Assembly (NCBI GenBank): GCA_016711225.1 | Contig: JADJTK010000032.1 | Coordinates: 1 to 64,000 of the forward strand | Length of the DNA stretch: 64,000 nt | DNA from: Opitutaceae bacterium | Lineage (GTDB): Bacteria; Verrucomicrobiota; Verrucomicrobiia; Opitutales; Opitutaceae | Direction of reading: 5' to 3' | Shown: positions 1 through 10,207 of the stretch, one piece after another | Layout of the letters: every line of letters starts with the position of its first letter | Position numbering within the stretch: the stretch's first letter is position 1 | Position numbers and translations under genes: made by a program | Notes under the pieces: generated by a model | Seen by the model: the letters and a program-made list of their open reading frames with translations, nothing else | What the model was told of the DNA's origin: nothing | Database searches by the model: none

Positions 1-943
1 CCGCCTTGGCTGATGTGTTTGGCAATCTCCGCGCACGCCTTCTCCACCTGGACTTTCCCGCTGGCAGACGCCACGATCTCCAGAGTTCGCAGAATCTGAA
101 CGCCTGAACGCATCAAAGTGGCATAGGTCCGGCAGAACCGGGACAGCGTGATTTTGTGCGAAAGCGGACCAAAGATCGGTGCCCGATGGATCAAGTTGTC
201 CTTGAACTCCCTCCCCTTGGGGGTGGCCGTGAACTTCTGCCAGAACTTCCAGAGACCATAAACACCAACACCGATATGCAGGATACTGATCTTGGTGAAT
301 ATATCCGGAAACCCGAAGGCCGGCGTCAGGAAGTTACTAACATCTATAAGTAACTGGGTGGGCGCTGGCAATTTCGCACCAAAACCCGTGAACATCTCCG
401 CGAAGACCGGGATTACGAACACCAGCAATATGTTCACAAGCACCACAGCCAGTCCGATGACCGCCACGGGATAGGCCATCGCAGATTTCACCTTCTTGGT
501 TGTAGTTTGACGGATGACTCAAAATAGGCTGCCACCTTTTGGAGGATCTCCGCGAGATTTCCCGATGCTTCACCGGCTTCGACCATCGAGATGAAGAGCG
601 CATTGAATCCTTTAGGGAACTTCTTCACCGCTGCTGAAAATGAGCTTCCGGCCGAAATCTCCAACCGAACCTCACGAATGATGACACGAAAGACAGGATC
701 CTCCATTTGCTCCTGCAACGCCTCCAGCGAAGACACAAGCGGCAGACCCGCCGCGAGCAAGGCCGCCAGTTGCGCGGTGAAGATCGCCAACGCTTCCAAC
801 GGAATCCTGTAGTTTTTCGCCCTGCGCTCAAACGACTTCTGCTTCGCCATAGATTGCGAAGCCATGAAACTCAGCTTGGGGGCCTTGTTAGAGGACCGCG
901 ACGAGACAGCAGAGACAGAGGGGGCCGAAGACAAGAATGCCAT
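1..943 (-). CDS. pilC: Type IV pilus / type II secretion inner-membrane protein, GspF/PilC family (partial, frameshifted)
   Basis: This family forms the inner-membrane platform of type IV pili or type II secretion and couples the assembly ATPase to the pseudopilus. The frame starting at 943 encodes 151 residues with the first T2SSF domain: a GLPLVSSLEAL segment near residue 68 and an FISMVEAGEASGNL motif near residue 118. It then stops at 488-490. Family sequence resumes in another frame from about 505 downward (KVKSAMAYPVAV, a long hydrophobic helix, then FAEMFTGFGAKLPAPT) and stays open to the left edge. One missing A in the run at 506-508 would rejoin the halves. The usual length is about 400 residues, so roughly the last 90 lie outside the window. 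The N-terminus (Ser-rich, about 40 residues) is not conserved and the true start may be later. The family call is firm; whether the gene is truly broken is open. Confidence 0.85.
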
Positions 944-1440
944 GGTGCAAGCGTGGGTTATTAAATGTGGACTAGGCCACTGGAAACGAACTCGCGCAAC
1001 CCCCTATCGGTAAATTCCCTTTCAAGAACAGCCCAACTCGAAAAAAGTTCAGGGCCTCGAGGTTCATCTCTAAACCCTGGGCCCCTTAGGGCCCACGCCC
1101 CCCAAAGGCGCCCACCGCCGCACAAGCCAGAAATAGGGGAGGGGCACCGTTCCGCCCTCGTTCTCTCGAGCTCTCGGGGCAGCAACGCCCCCCAAAGCGG
1201 TCTCCAACGTCTCACCCAGCTTAGCCCCCTTGCAACGCTGTTCCGCGATTCTCCTGCCCCACCGCGCCCCTACTCCGCGAAATGCCCGTCGACCGGCATC
1301 TGCATCGTGACGATCACCGGGCGAGACGCAGTGGTAAAACAGGGGCGAAACTTGATTCCGCCCCGCCCTCGCAATCGCTTTCCTCCATCAGCGCGCTGGC
1401 ATTCCTCTCCCATGTCGCCATAGTCCACACACCTCCAGCC
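944..1440. other. Intergenic stretch without a recognisable gene
   Basis: Roughly 500 bases separate the divergent pilC fragment and the thioredoxin-like gene, so promoters for both should lie here. A long frame opens at 1282 in the frame of the downstream gene, but its first 53 residues look like translated spacer and precede a clear signal peptide. A GGGCCC-rich inverted repeat at about 1080-1093 lacks a U-run. I see nothing else. Confidence 0.5.
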
Positions 1441-2100
1441 ATGCGCACACTGATCATCAGCCTCCTATCTCTGCTCTCCGTGAATGCAGCCGGCGCCGTC
1501 AATTTCGGGGATACCCTCGAAACAGTCGTCGCCGGCAAAGACGAACCCACCAGCAAGTTGGAACGCGGCAATGTCACCGTGCTAACCTACCGCGATGCCG
1601 TGATCCGTCTCGAAGACGGCAAGGTTGTTTCCATTAAGCCACCTGGCGCCGACTACGCTACCGGCGCCGTCGCTGCCAAGCCCATGCCGAAGGGCTCACG
1701 CAGCAGCGCCTCCAGCCCCTCCGGCTCCTCCTGCGGCCAGTGGACCACCGACTACGCCAGTGCACTCGCCGCCGCCTCGGGCACCGACAAGAAGGTCTTC
1801 CCCTTCTTCGCCGGCTCCGACTCGTGAGGCTGTTGCCAACGCCTCGACGCCGAAGTCCTCAGCACCTCCGAATTCCAAGGGTACGCGCGCGACAATCTCG
1901 TGCTCGTGAAACTTGATTTCCCTCAAAACATCCCCCAGTCCGAGCAACTCAAAGCGCAAAACGCCCAACTCGCCCAACGCTTCGGCATCAAAGGATATCC
2001 CACAGTGATTGTCCGCGATAGCTCCGGCAAGTCCATCGGCCGCACCGGGTACAAACAAGGTGGCCCCACGCCCTACATCGCCCAGCTCAAGCGGTACTGA
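1441..2100 (+). CDS. Secreted thioredoxin-fold protein with in-frame TGA at the first CxxC cysteine (candidate selenoprotein)
   Basis: Read through one TGA codon, this is a 219-residue protein in one uninterrupted frame. Residues 1-17 are a signal peptide. Residues 18-62 form a small domain with the GEP-like, VLTY and IRLEDG motifs that recurs in the next gene. A Gly/Ser/Pro linker follows, then a thioredoxin fold from about residue 100. Relatives of this fold carry SDWCGWC; here the residues are S-D-S-(TGA)-G-C-C-Q-R-L-D-A-E-V. The rest of the fold is intact, including the cis-Pro motif GIKGYPTVIV and the C-terminal GRTGYKQGG. TGA at 1825-1827 is codon 129 and aligns with the nucleophilic cysteine. 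Either it encodes selenocysteine (U-G-C-C redox motif) or the gene is a recent pseudogene or carries base errors. No selenocysteine machinery is in the window. The start at 1441 was chosen for the signal peptide. The protein probably acts outside the cytoplasm. Confidence 0.75.
1825..1846 (+). other. In-frame TGA and overlapping RNA hairpin with a bulged U
   Basis: The TGA is followed by a possible hairpin: 1826-1830 pairs with 1841-1845, U1831 is bulged, 1832-1834 pairs with 1838-1840, and the loop is 1835-1837 (GCC). A bulged U three pairs below the loop resembles the SelB-binding element of E. coli fdhF. However, the loop is only 8 bases past the TGA, nearer than usual for bacterial SECIS elements. 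A second, weaker hairpin (1846-1848 with 1855-1857, loop beginning with G) has better spacing but only three pairs. So the support for a SECIS is suggestive, not firm. Confidence 0.3.
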
Positions 2101-2148
2101 GAATGGCCGAAGAGGCCCCTTACCCGCCATTTCCTTTCGCCTCCAATT

Positions 2149-2415
2149 ATGCTCCCCAGACTCGCCGCCCTCCTGCTTCTCGCCTTGCCGTCGCTCCTGT
2201 GCGCGACGCTCCCCGGCGACGACCTAAAAACCGTACTTAAGGAAAAGGGGGAGCCGCTCAACAAGATGGAGGTCGGCAAGGTGAAGGTCCTCCTCTACCC
2301 CGACGTTGAGATCCGAATGGAAGACGGAGTCGTCGTAACGGTCACACCACGAACGCCCGGCCCCGGCAAGACCCCAGGCTACCAGCCGCCACCGCCGCCG
2401 AAACCGCGGCGGTAA
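2149..2415 (+). CDS. Small secreted protein sharing the N-terminal domain of the preceding gene
   Basis: This 88-residue product has a signal peptide (about residues 1-19, rich in Leu). It then has a domain matching residues 18-62 of the upstream thioredoxin-like protein: GDDLKTVL, KGEP, KMEVGKVKVLLYPD, IRMEDGVVV. It ends in a Pro-rich tail. It starts 48 bases after the preceding stop on the same strand, so the two are probably co-transcribed and arose by duplication of the small domain. The domain has the feel of the BamE/OmlA-type fold (GxP turn followed by paired strands), but that is only a guess. The function is unknown. Confidence 0.7.
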   Translation: MLPRLAALLLLALPSLLCATLPGDDLKTVLKEKGEPLNKMEVGKVKVLLYPDVEIRMEDGVVVTVTPRTPGPGKTPGYQPPPPPKPRR

Positions 2416-2514
2416 TTCAGTCCCGGTGATCGGCTATCCGGACGCAGCCGGCGCGCCAACGGTTGCCTCTCTCTCCTGCGCGGGCCTGCACCTCGGCCCG
2501 GCCTCTGCTTCCTC

Positions 2515-4707
2515 TCACCAACGGCCGCCGTGTGGGCCGTGACCACGCTTCTTCCCGCTTCCCGGGCTGGACTCGCTTCCTACCCGCGGCTGCGTTGACT
2601 GACCCCGCCCGACCGCAACCCGGAGTCCCGGCGACAGAAGAGACGCTGGCTTGATCTGCCCCCCCTTGCCCGGCGCCGCCGCAGGCGCTTGGGCCTGCCC
2701 ACGTCTGTTCGCGGGGACCGGCTTCAATTCCGGGCCATTCCGCGCATAGCCCGCAGCATCCGTGGTGCGAACAACTCCTCCAGCGCCGCTTGGCGGCGCT
2801 GCCAGCCGGCCCCCCTCGCTCAATAGCGGCTTGATGAAACGCTCCAGCCCAAACTGCTTCAGCGCGGCCCGCACCGTCTCACGCAACTCCGGTTTGTACC
2901 AGAAAAAGAAGCTCCGTTGGGCCTCCTTCTCCTCCCGGGTCCGAGCTACCGGCACGGGCTTGCCGTCATACGGGTGCACCCCGGTGGCGTAAATCTCGGT
3001 GGCCACCGTCATCGGAGTCGGCGTGAAGTCCTGCACCTGCTCCAGCTTGAAGCCGAGTTCCTTGGTCTGCACGGCCAGATCGGCCATGTCCTCGGGCCTG
3101 GAGCCGGGATGCGCGCTGATAAAATACGGGATGAGCTGGAGCTGCACGTTGCCGGCCTTCTTCTTCGCCGCCTCGAAGCGCTGCTTGAACTCGCGAAACA
3201 GCCCAAAACTCGGCTTGCGCATTACCTTTAACACAGCATCCGAGGTATGCTCGGGGGCCACCTTCAACCGCCCGGAGACGTGATGCGCCACCAATTCGTC
3301 CATGTAACGCTCGTGGCTGCGCGCCACCTCGGACGACTTCTTCGCATGGAGGAAAAGGTCGTAGCGCAACCCGCTGGTTACGAACGCATGCTTCACCCCT
3401 GGCGTCTCGCGCACGGCCTTGTAGACGTCCAGCAGCGCGGTGTGGTCGGTATCAAGGTTGGCACACATCTGCGGCCACATGCAACTCGGACGGATGCACT
3501 CGTCGCAGATCCACTGCTCCTTGCCCTTCATGCGGTACATGTTCGCCGACGGTCCTCCGAGATCGGTGATCGTCCCGTGAAAATCCGGCATCGCTTTCAC
3601 CGCCTCCACCTCCTCCAGGATGCTCGCCTTGCTCCGGCTCGCGACAAACTTCCCCTGGTGCGCCGAGATCGTGCAGAAGCTGCACCCGCCGAAGCACCCG
3701 CGATGCATGTTGATCGAGTGCTTGATCATCTCGTACGCGGGGATCGGGCCGCGCTTCCGGTACCGCGGATGCGGCAGACGCGTGAACGGCAACCCGAAGC
3801 TCCCGTCGATCTGCGCCTCCGTCATCGTCGGGTACGGCGGATTCACCACCAGCATGCCGCCGCCGACCGGCTGCAACAGCCGGCGCGCCTTCACCCGGTT
3901 CGATTCCGTCTCGATGTCGCGGAAATTCGCCGCGTAAAGCGTGCGATCGCGCAGGCACTCTTCGTGCGAATGCAGGGTGAAATCCTCCCAGTTCGCGTTC
4001 TTCGGCAGCGGCACCCCTTCCGGCAGCAGGACCGCCGTCTGAGCGATCGTCTTGAGCGAGGCAAACGGCACACCGCGCCCAAGCAACCGCAGCAACTCGA
4101 CCAGCGGTAACTCGCCCATGCCGTAGACCAACAGATCCGCCCCACTCTCGGCGAGCACCGTGGGACGGATCGTGTCCGACCAATAGTCAAAATGGGACAC
4201 GCGCCGCAGGCTCGCCTCGATGCCACCGATCATCACCGGCACGTCCGGATAGAGCTCCTTAAGGATTCGGGTGTAGGTGGTCACCGCGTAGTCGGGGCGA
4301 AAACCCGGCGCCCCGTCCGGAGTGTAGGCATCGTCCGAGCGCAGCCGCCGGCCGGCGGTATACCGGTTCACCATCGAATCCATGCAGCCAGCAGTCACTC
4401 CGAAGAACAGCCGCGGTCGCCCCAGCTTCTTGAAATCCCGCAAATCGTCGCGCCAATTTGGCTGCGGGAGAATCGCCACCCGCAATCCCTCCCGCTCGAT
4501 GATCCGCCCCACCACCGATGCGCCAAACGACGGATGATCGACGTAGGCATCGCCCGTGACGAGGATCACATCGACCTCGTCCCATCCCCGAGCAATCAGC
4601 TCATCCCGAGTAGTAGGCAGCCAGCGAGATGTATCCCAAAGGGAATCGCGTAGAGTGGCGGGCGGTGTGGTTGGCGGCGGCAAAACACGGCCACCTTCGC
4701 CGGCCAC
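2515..4707 (-). CDS. ygiQ: YgiQ family radical SAM protein (UPF0313)
   Basis: A 730-residue member of the YgiQ family, iron-sulfur radical SAM enzymes whose substrate is still unknown. The N-terminal region carries the family hallmark LPTTRDELIARGWDEVDVIL followed by TGDAYVDHPSFG. The radical SAM cluster motif CFGGCSFC, just after HSINMHRG, gives the CxxxCxxC ligands to a 4Fe-4S cluster, and a second Cys-rich stretch (CDECIRPSCMWPQMC) follows. The last 110 residues or so are Gly, Pro and Ala rich and probably disordered, so the protein is a little longer than many relatives. The start is a GTG. The flanking genes run the opposite way or are unrelated, so no operon partner is visible. Confidence 0.93.
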   Translation of the reverse strand: MAGEGGRVLPPPTTPPATLRDSLWDTSRWLPTTRDELIARGWDEVDVILVTGDAYVDHPSFGASVVGRIIEREGLRVAILPQPNWRDDLRDFKKLGRPRLFFGVTAGCMDSMVNRYTAGRRLRSDDAYTPDGAPGFRPDYAVTTYTRILKELYPDVPVMIGGIEASLRRVSHFDYWSDTIRPTVLAESGADLLVYGMGELPLVELLRLLGRGVPFASLKTIAQTAVLLPEGVPLPKNANWEDFTLHSHEECLRDRTLYAANFRDIETESNRVKARRLLQPVGGGMLVVNPPYPTMTEAQIDGSFGLPFTRLPHPRYRKRGPIPAYEMIKHSINMHRGCFGGCSFCTISAHQGKFVASRSKASILEEVEAVKAMPDFHGTITDLGGPSANMYRMKGKEQWICDECIRPSCMWPQMCANLDTDHTALLDVYKAVRETPGVKHAFVTSGLRYDLFLHAKKSSEVARSHERYMDELVAHHVSGRLKVAPEHTSDAVLKVMRKPSFGLFREFKQRFEAAKKKAGNVQLQLIPYFISAHPGSRPEDMADLAVQTKELGFKLEQVQDFTPTPMTVATEIYATGVHPYDGKPVPVARTREEKEAQRSFFFWYKPELRETVRAALKQFGLERFIKPLLSEGGRLAAPPSGAGGVVRTTDAAGYARNGPELKPVPANRRGQAQAPAAAPGKGGQIKPASLLSPGLRVAVGRGQSTQPRVGSESSPGSGKKRGHGPHGGRW

Positions 4708-4919
4708 GCGCCATCGCGCAAGCGCCCGCTACGCTCCAGCCTCAGCTATCAGCACGGGACGACCGGTCCACCCGCAGGATGACTCAATCAATTGGTGAAC
4801 CCGCCTAACCGAGTGCGTACGGTGCCGAGGGACAAACTAACGAGAACGGCCGGCTCCCCTCCCGGGCCAGTCAGCATGCCGGTCCCCCGCGCAAGGAAGG
4901 CTACCGGCAGTCCTGCGCC

Positions 4920-5033
4920 TCAGGCGAGCAAGCGGAGCAGCTGCAATCCAGCCAGCACCAACAGGGCGGCCAGCGGCGGTACAAACGCGAAGTGCATGCG
5001 GGGTGAGAGAGCGGAGCGGTTTGAGGGATTCAT
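4920..5033 (-). CDS. Possible 37-residue single-pass membrane peptide
   Basis: This short frame begins with ATG at 5031-5033, preceded by AAGG seven to ten bases upstream, and ends with TGA at 4920-4922. The first 15 residues are polar and basic. Residues 16-36 form one hydrophobic helix rich in Leu, Val and Ala (FVPPLAALLVLAGLQLLRLL). It lies just upstream of ygiQ on the same strand, about 210 bases before its start. There is no homology I can name. It could be a real small membrane protein or a chance frame in GC-rich DNA. Confidence 0.35.
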   Translation of the reverse strand: MNPSNRSALSPRMHFAFVPPLAALLVLAGLQLLRLLA

Positions 5034-5219
5034 GAAGCCTTGGGTGAGCGTTTAGCTTCCAGTGGTCGCCCGTCATTCCGATCCGGTCAACCCCAGCCCC
5101 GTTCCGACGCCGCATCTTAACCCAACCGACAAGCATTCGTAACAAATTCCTAACCTGTGTGCGCTTGCAATCAGCGGGAAAAGCCACGGACTTAAAGCAG
5201 CCCCACCCCCACCCCACCC

Positions 5220-5690
5220 ATGCCACACTGGGTTATCCCCGCCGCCGTCGGCGCCTCCGTCGTTCTCATTCTCCTCCTTGCGTTCATCCGCTGCTGGCGC
5301 CGCTGCGCCTGCCGGAAGAGCTCGTCCGCCGCCGTCTCCACCTCTTCCGCGCTGCATTGCGAGCATGCCGCCTCCGGCTACTCCCATCGCAGCCTGCTCA
5401 CCAGGCTCGGCGGCGTCGCCCGCAAGGTCGAGCTCACTGTGACCAACAGCGACCTTCTCGTCGACGTGGCTTACCCGCTGGCCCTCGTGGCCGAGCAGGT
5501 GGACCTTTGTCACCGAATCTCACTGACCTCGATCGAGGGTGTGGCCGCCCGCCGCGGGGAGTACGGACTGGAGTGCATCATCACCTTCCGCAACGGCCAG
5601 GGTATCCAGCAACGCCTATCCGTATTCCCGGAAGCCCCCGACCGTTTCCTGCAGGCCCTTCACACCCCCGTTCCCGAGCTCGCATTGTGA
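5220..5690 (+). CDS. Membrane-anchored hypothetical protein
   Basis: A 156-residue protein with one N-terminal membrane helix (residues 4-24), a short Arg/Cys-rich cytoplasmic-type segment, then a soluble domain of about 100 residues. That domain contains LLTRLGGVARKVELTVTNSDLLVDVAYPLALVAEQVDLCHRISL and ends with alternating strands (GLECIITFRNGQGIQQRL). It gives a coherent alpha/beta pattern, unlike the overlapping frames. No family was recognised. It reads towards the tRNA gene 124 bases downstream. Confidence 0.7.
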   Translation: MPHWVIPAAVGASVVLILLLAFIRCWRRCACRKSSSAAVSTSSALHCEHAASGYSHRSLLTRLGGVARKVELTVTNSDLLVDVAYPLALVAEQVDLCHRISLTSIEGVAARRGEYGLECIITFRNGQGIQQRLSVFPEAPDRFLQALHTPVPELAL

Positions 5691-5813
5691 GCAAGGCGAA
5701 AACCGCTACGCCGACCGGCCCGCGGCACTCCAAATCGGAAGGTTTGCTGCGGGTCCTAAAAATTCCCATTGACCAGCCCGATTTCGCCCCATTCATTCGC
5801 CGCTCGCAGCTAC

Positions 5814-5889
<76 letters not shown>

Positions 5890-5894
5890 CTTTG

Positions 5895-5928
5895 AACCCG
5901 CTACCGCTCAGCCGGTAGCGGGTTTTTT
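5895..5928 (+). terminator. Rho-independent terminator after tRNA-Phe
   Basis: A perfect 12-base stem (5895-5906 with 5913-5924) encloses a six-base loop and is followed by a run of six T. It lies six bases after the tRNA CCA end and terminates that transcript. Confidence 0.95.
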
Positions 5929-5929
5929 G

Positions 5930-6433
5930 TGCACTACGTCGTCGACCAACTCCCAAGGCACCCTCGGCGCGAAGGCAACGCTCGCCCACCTCGTCTCATT
6001 GCGGGAGTACCTCCGGCCGGGCACCGCATCGCAGCCCTGGCCCCCCGCGACAACTAGACCTCACCACCGTCGTTCCGAATCGTCGTTGACCGACCCACAC
6101 CACGCACCAAGGCCTGCCCCTCTCCCGATCCGCCAATCTAACTCGCCCCGCCCTGCAGACGAGTCCCCGGTCCCTCGCGTCCCTCGTACAGCCGAGGCGC
6201 ACCGCGAGCCCATTCCGGCTGCCATGCCGCTCAGCATGACCCCGGTTCCGAGGCCGGGCCTCCACGCGATGTCGGGTGGAAGGCGAGGCGCTGCCCAAGC
6301 CCCATTGAGAAAGCAGTCCCGCCCGGCTCGAACCCTGCCCGGAACAACATGGTCTGCACGGCCAGCGTCCGGGAGGCACGGTGGATTTCCACCGAAACCT
6401 CCGTAGCAGCCTCTAGCACTCAGATCGCCCCGC
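5930..6433. other. Gene-free stretch between terminator and pyrG
   Basis: About 500 bases lie downstream of both the tRNA and pyrG. Open frames exist on both strands but are Arg/Pro/Ser-rich and resemble translated GC-rich spacer. No repeat or RNA structure was recognised. Confidence 0.5.
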
Positions 6434-8101
<1,668 letters not shown>

Positions 8102-8422
8102 GGGAAGACGAAAAACGCCGCCCACGAACAAGGAGCAAGAGCAGACTCAAAAAAATGCACTCTCGCCCAGTTTACGGAGGCATCCGATGCGCCCGCAACG
8201 ACCAAGCCCGCCGGGAAAGCCCTCGCGCGAGGCCCAGAAACATCGCACCGGTAGGCTAGAGGCCTCCTAAGGCGCTCCCAAGCCGCCCGTAGCCGTCGTT
8301 CACGCTGCTCCGCTTGATCCTCCGCGCCTCATTGACCGATCCTCCACCCTTGGTCATTTGTCAGCGCCTTCATCCCTCAGCCTCCTCGCCACCCGTTACC
8401 CTCTCCTCGCTGTTTTCTACCC
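8102..8422. other. Divergent promoter region between pyrG and the cobalamin adenosyltransferase gene
   Basis: About 320 bases separate the two divergent starts and should hold both promoters. I could not assign -35/-10 boxes with confidence, and I see no cobalamin riboswitch-like structure. Confidence 0.4.
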
Positions 8423-8947
8423 ATGTCCATCGCAACCCGCACCGGCGACAACGGCACCACCGCCCTCCTCTACGGCCAGCGCGTGCCCAAGGATCACCCC
8501 CAGATCGAGGCCATCGGCAACCTCGACGAACTCAGCGCCGCCCTCGGCCTCGCCAAGGCCCACTGCCCGCACGCCGGTCGCCGCGCCGAGCTTGAGCGCG
8601 CACAGAAGGACCTCGTTTCCCTCATGGGCGAGGTCGTCTGCGCGGAGAGCGACCTCGAGCGGTACCAGAAATCCAAGTTCGAAAAAATCGACGACTCGAT
8701 GCTCGCCCGCCTCGACGCGGGCGTCGCCTCCATTGAGGCCAAGAACGTGAAGTTCGACGGCTGGGCGACGCCCGGAGCCAATCTCCACGCCGCCGCCCTC
8801 GATCACGCCCGCACCATCGCCCGCCGCGCCGAGCGGCGGATGTTCGGCCTCTCCAACCACGGTCGTTCCCTCCGGCCCCTGCTCCTGCAATACATCAACC
8901 GCCTCTCCGATCTGCTCTGGTTGATGGCCCGGGAAGCGGAAAACTGA
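8423..8947 (+). CDS. Cob(I)alamin adenosyltransferase (PduO/MMAB type)
   Basis: A 174-residue ATP:cob(I)alamin adenosyltransferase, which transfers the adenosyl group of ATP to reduced cobalamin to make coenzyme B12. The N-terminal ATP-binding motif is TRTGDNGTTALLYGQRVPK, followed by GNLDELSAALGLAK. The C-terminal helical bundle holds HAAALDHARTIARRAERR and the closing YINRLSDLLWLMAR. The length fits the PduO-type family. The next gene is convergent, so it is probably monocistronic. No cobalamin pathway partners are nearby. Confidence 0.95.
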   Translation: MSIATRTGDNGTTALLYGQRVPKDHPQIEAIGNLDELSAALGLAKAHCPHAGRRAELERAQKDLVSLMGEVVCAESDLERYQKSKFEKIDDSMLARLDAGVASIEAKNVKFDGWATPGANLHAAALDHARTIARRAERRMFGLSNHGRSLRPLLLQYINRLSDLLWLMAREAEN

Positions 8948-9037
8948 GCCGGCGTGCGCCCGCATCGCCCCCGCATCCAACCCCGAAACCGTCCCTGAGC
9001 GCCCCATCGCCGGGCACCCGCCCTCGCCGGCCACGCC

Positions 9038-10204
9038 CTACTTCTGCTCCACCACCACGATGTCGTCGGTGTGGATCGCGCAATAGACCGTGTCGCCCTT
9101 ATGCCAGGCATGCTCGTGGGCGCTTTCGTTGGCCACCATGGCCATGAGCTCGAGCTTGCCGGCCACGCGGATACGCAGCTCGTCCATAGCCCCGCGAAAG
9201 ACCTCCTCCTCGATCACGCCCTTGAAGGTGTTGTCCTTGGCCGGCTTGGTACGGGTGATGTAGATCTTTTCCGGGCGCACCGAGAGCAACGCCCGCGTGG
9301 ACTCCGGCCGCAGGGCGCTCGCGCGCACCGTCACCTCAACTCCCTCCGCCATACGCACCTGGGCGGTCACACCGTTGCGCGCCAGAATCGCGGAGTCGAG
9401 CAGGTTGGCCTCGCCGATGAAGTCCGCGGTGAACGCCGACGCTGGGGAATGGTAGATCTCCGTCGCTGTGCCCAGTTGATCGATCCGCCCACGGCTGATA
9501 ACGGCGATGCGGTCCGACATAATCAACGCCTCCTCCTGGTCGTGGGTGACAAAGACGAACGTGATGCCGAGCTGCCGCTGAAGATGCTTGAGCTCGAGCT
9601 GCATCGCATGGCGCAATTTGGCGTCGAGCGCCGAGAGCGGCTCGTCCAGGAGGAGCACCTTCGGACGGCAGACTAGCGCGCGCGCCAACGCCACGCGCTG
9701 CCGCTGCCCGCCCGAGAGCTCATGCGGCCAGCGCTTCTCCAAGCCTTTGAGCGAAACCAACTCCGTAGCCTCGGCCACGCGCTGCACCTGTTCGTCGCGC
9801 GGCAGATGCCGCATTTTGAGGCCGAAGCTGATATTCCCCTCGACGGTGAGATGCGGGAAGATCGCGTAGCTCTGGAATACCTGGTTCACGTCGCGCCGAT
9901 ACGGCGGCGTATCGGACACGTCCCTCCCTTCGATCAGGATCTGGCCAGAAGTCGGCATCTCAAAGCCGGCGAGCAGGCGCAGCAGCGTCGTCTTGCCGCA
10001 GCCGGAGGGTCCGAGCAGGGTGAGAAACTCGCCCTTGCGGATTTGCAGGTCCACGGCGTCGACCGCGGCAACCGTGCCAAAGCGTTTGGTGACACCTCGC
10101 AACTCCACCATGGTTTCCATTGAGGGGGGGGCGCTGTTGGCCGGTGCCGCCCGCAGGGGCGACAGACGGAATTCCCATTCAAGCTGCATGTCGGATTCGT
10201 TCAC
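9038..10204 (-). CDS. potA: Spermidine/putrescine ABC transporter ATP-binding protein
   Basis: The ATPase that powers polyamine import at the inner membrane. In order it shows Walker A (GPSGCGKTT), the Q-loop region (NQVFQSYAIFPHLTV), the ABC signature LSGGQRQRVALARAL, Walker B (VLLLDEPLSALD) and the switch His in VTHDQEEAL. A C-terminal TOBE-type domain spans about residues 290-380. The GTG start at 10204 lies 3 bases after the aldehyde dehydrogenase stop, so the two are probably translationally coupled. An internal ATG at 10120 would give the length more usual for PotA, making the first 28 residues doubtful. It is the last gene of the pot operon. Confidence 0.95.
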   Translation of the reverse strand: MNESDMQLEWEFRLSPLRAAPANSAPPSMETMVELRGVTKRFGTVAAVDAVDLQIRKGEFLTLLGPSGCGKTTLLRLLAGFEMPTSGQILIEGRDVSDTPPYRRDVNQVFQSYAIFPHLTVEGNISFGLKMRHLPRDEQVQRVAEATELVSLKGLEKRWPHELSGGQRQRVALARALVCRPKVLLLDEPLSALDAKLRHAMQLELKHLQRQLGITFVFVTHDQEEALIMSDRIAVISRGRIDQLGTATEIYHSPASAFTADFIGEANLLDSAILARNGVTAQVRMAEGVEVTVRASALRPESTRALLSVRPEKIYITRTKPAKDNTFKGVIEEEVFRGAMDELRIRVAGKLELMAMVANESAHEHAWHKGDTVYCAIHTDDIVVVEQK

Positions 10205-10207
10205 GTT

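Noticed and set aside
1282..1440. N-terminal extension of the thioredoxin-like gene
   Set aside because: The 53 extra residues are Arg/Ser/Pro-rich and precede a clean signal peptide at 1441.
8102..8422. Cobalamin riboswitch upstream of the adenosyltransferase
   Set aside because: The region is short and I could not find the conserved B12-box-like core.
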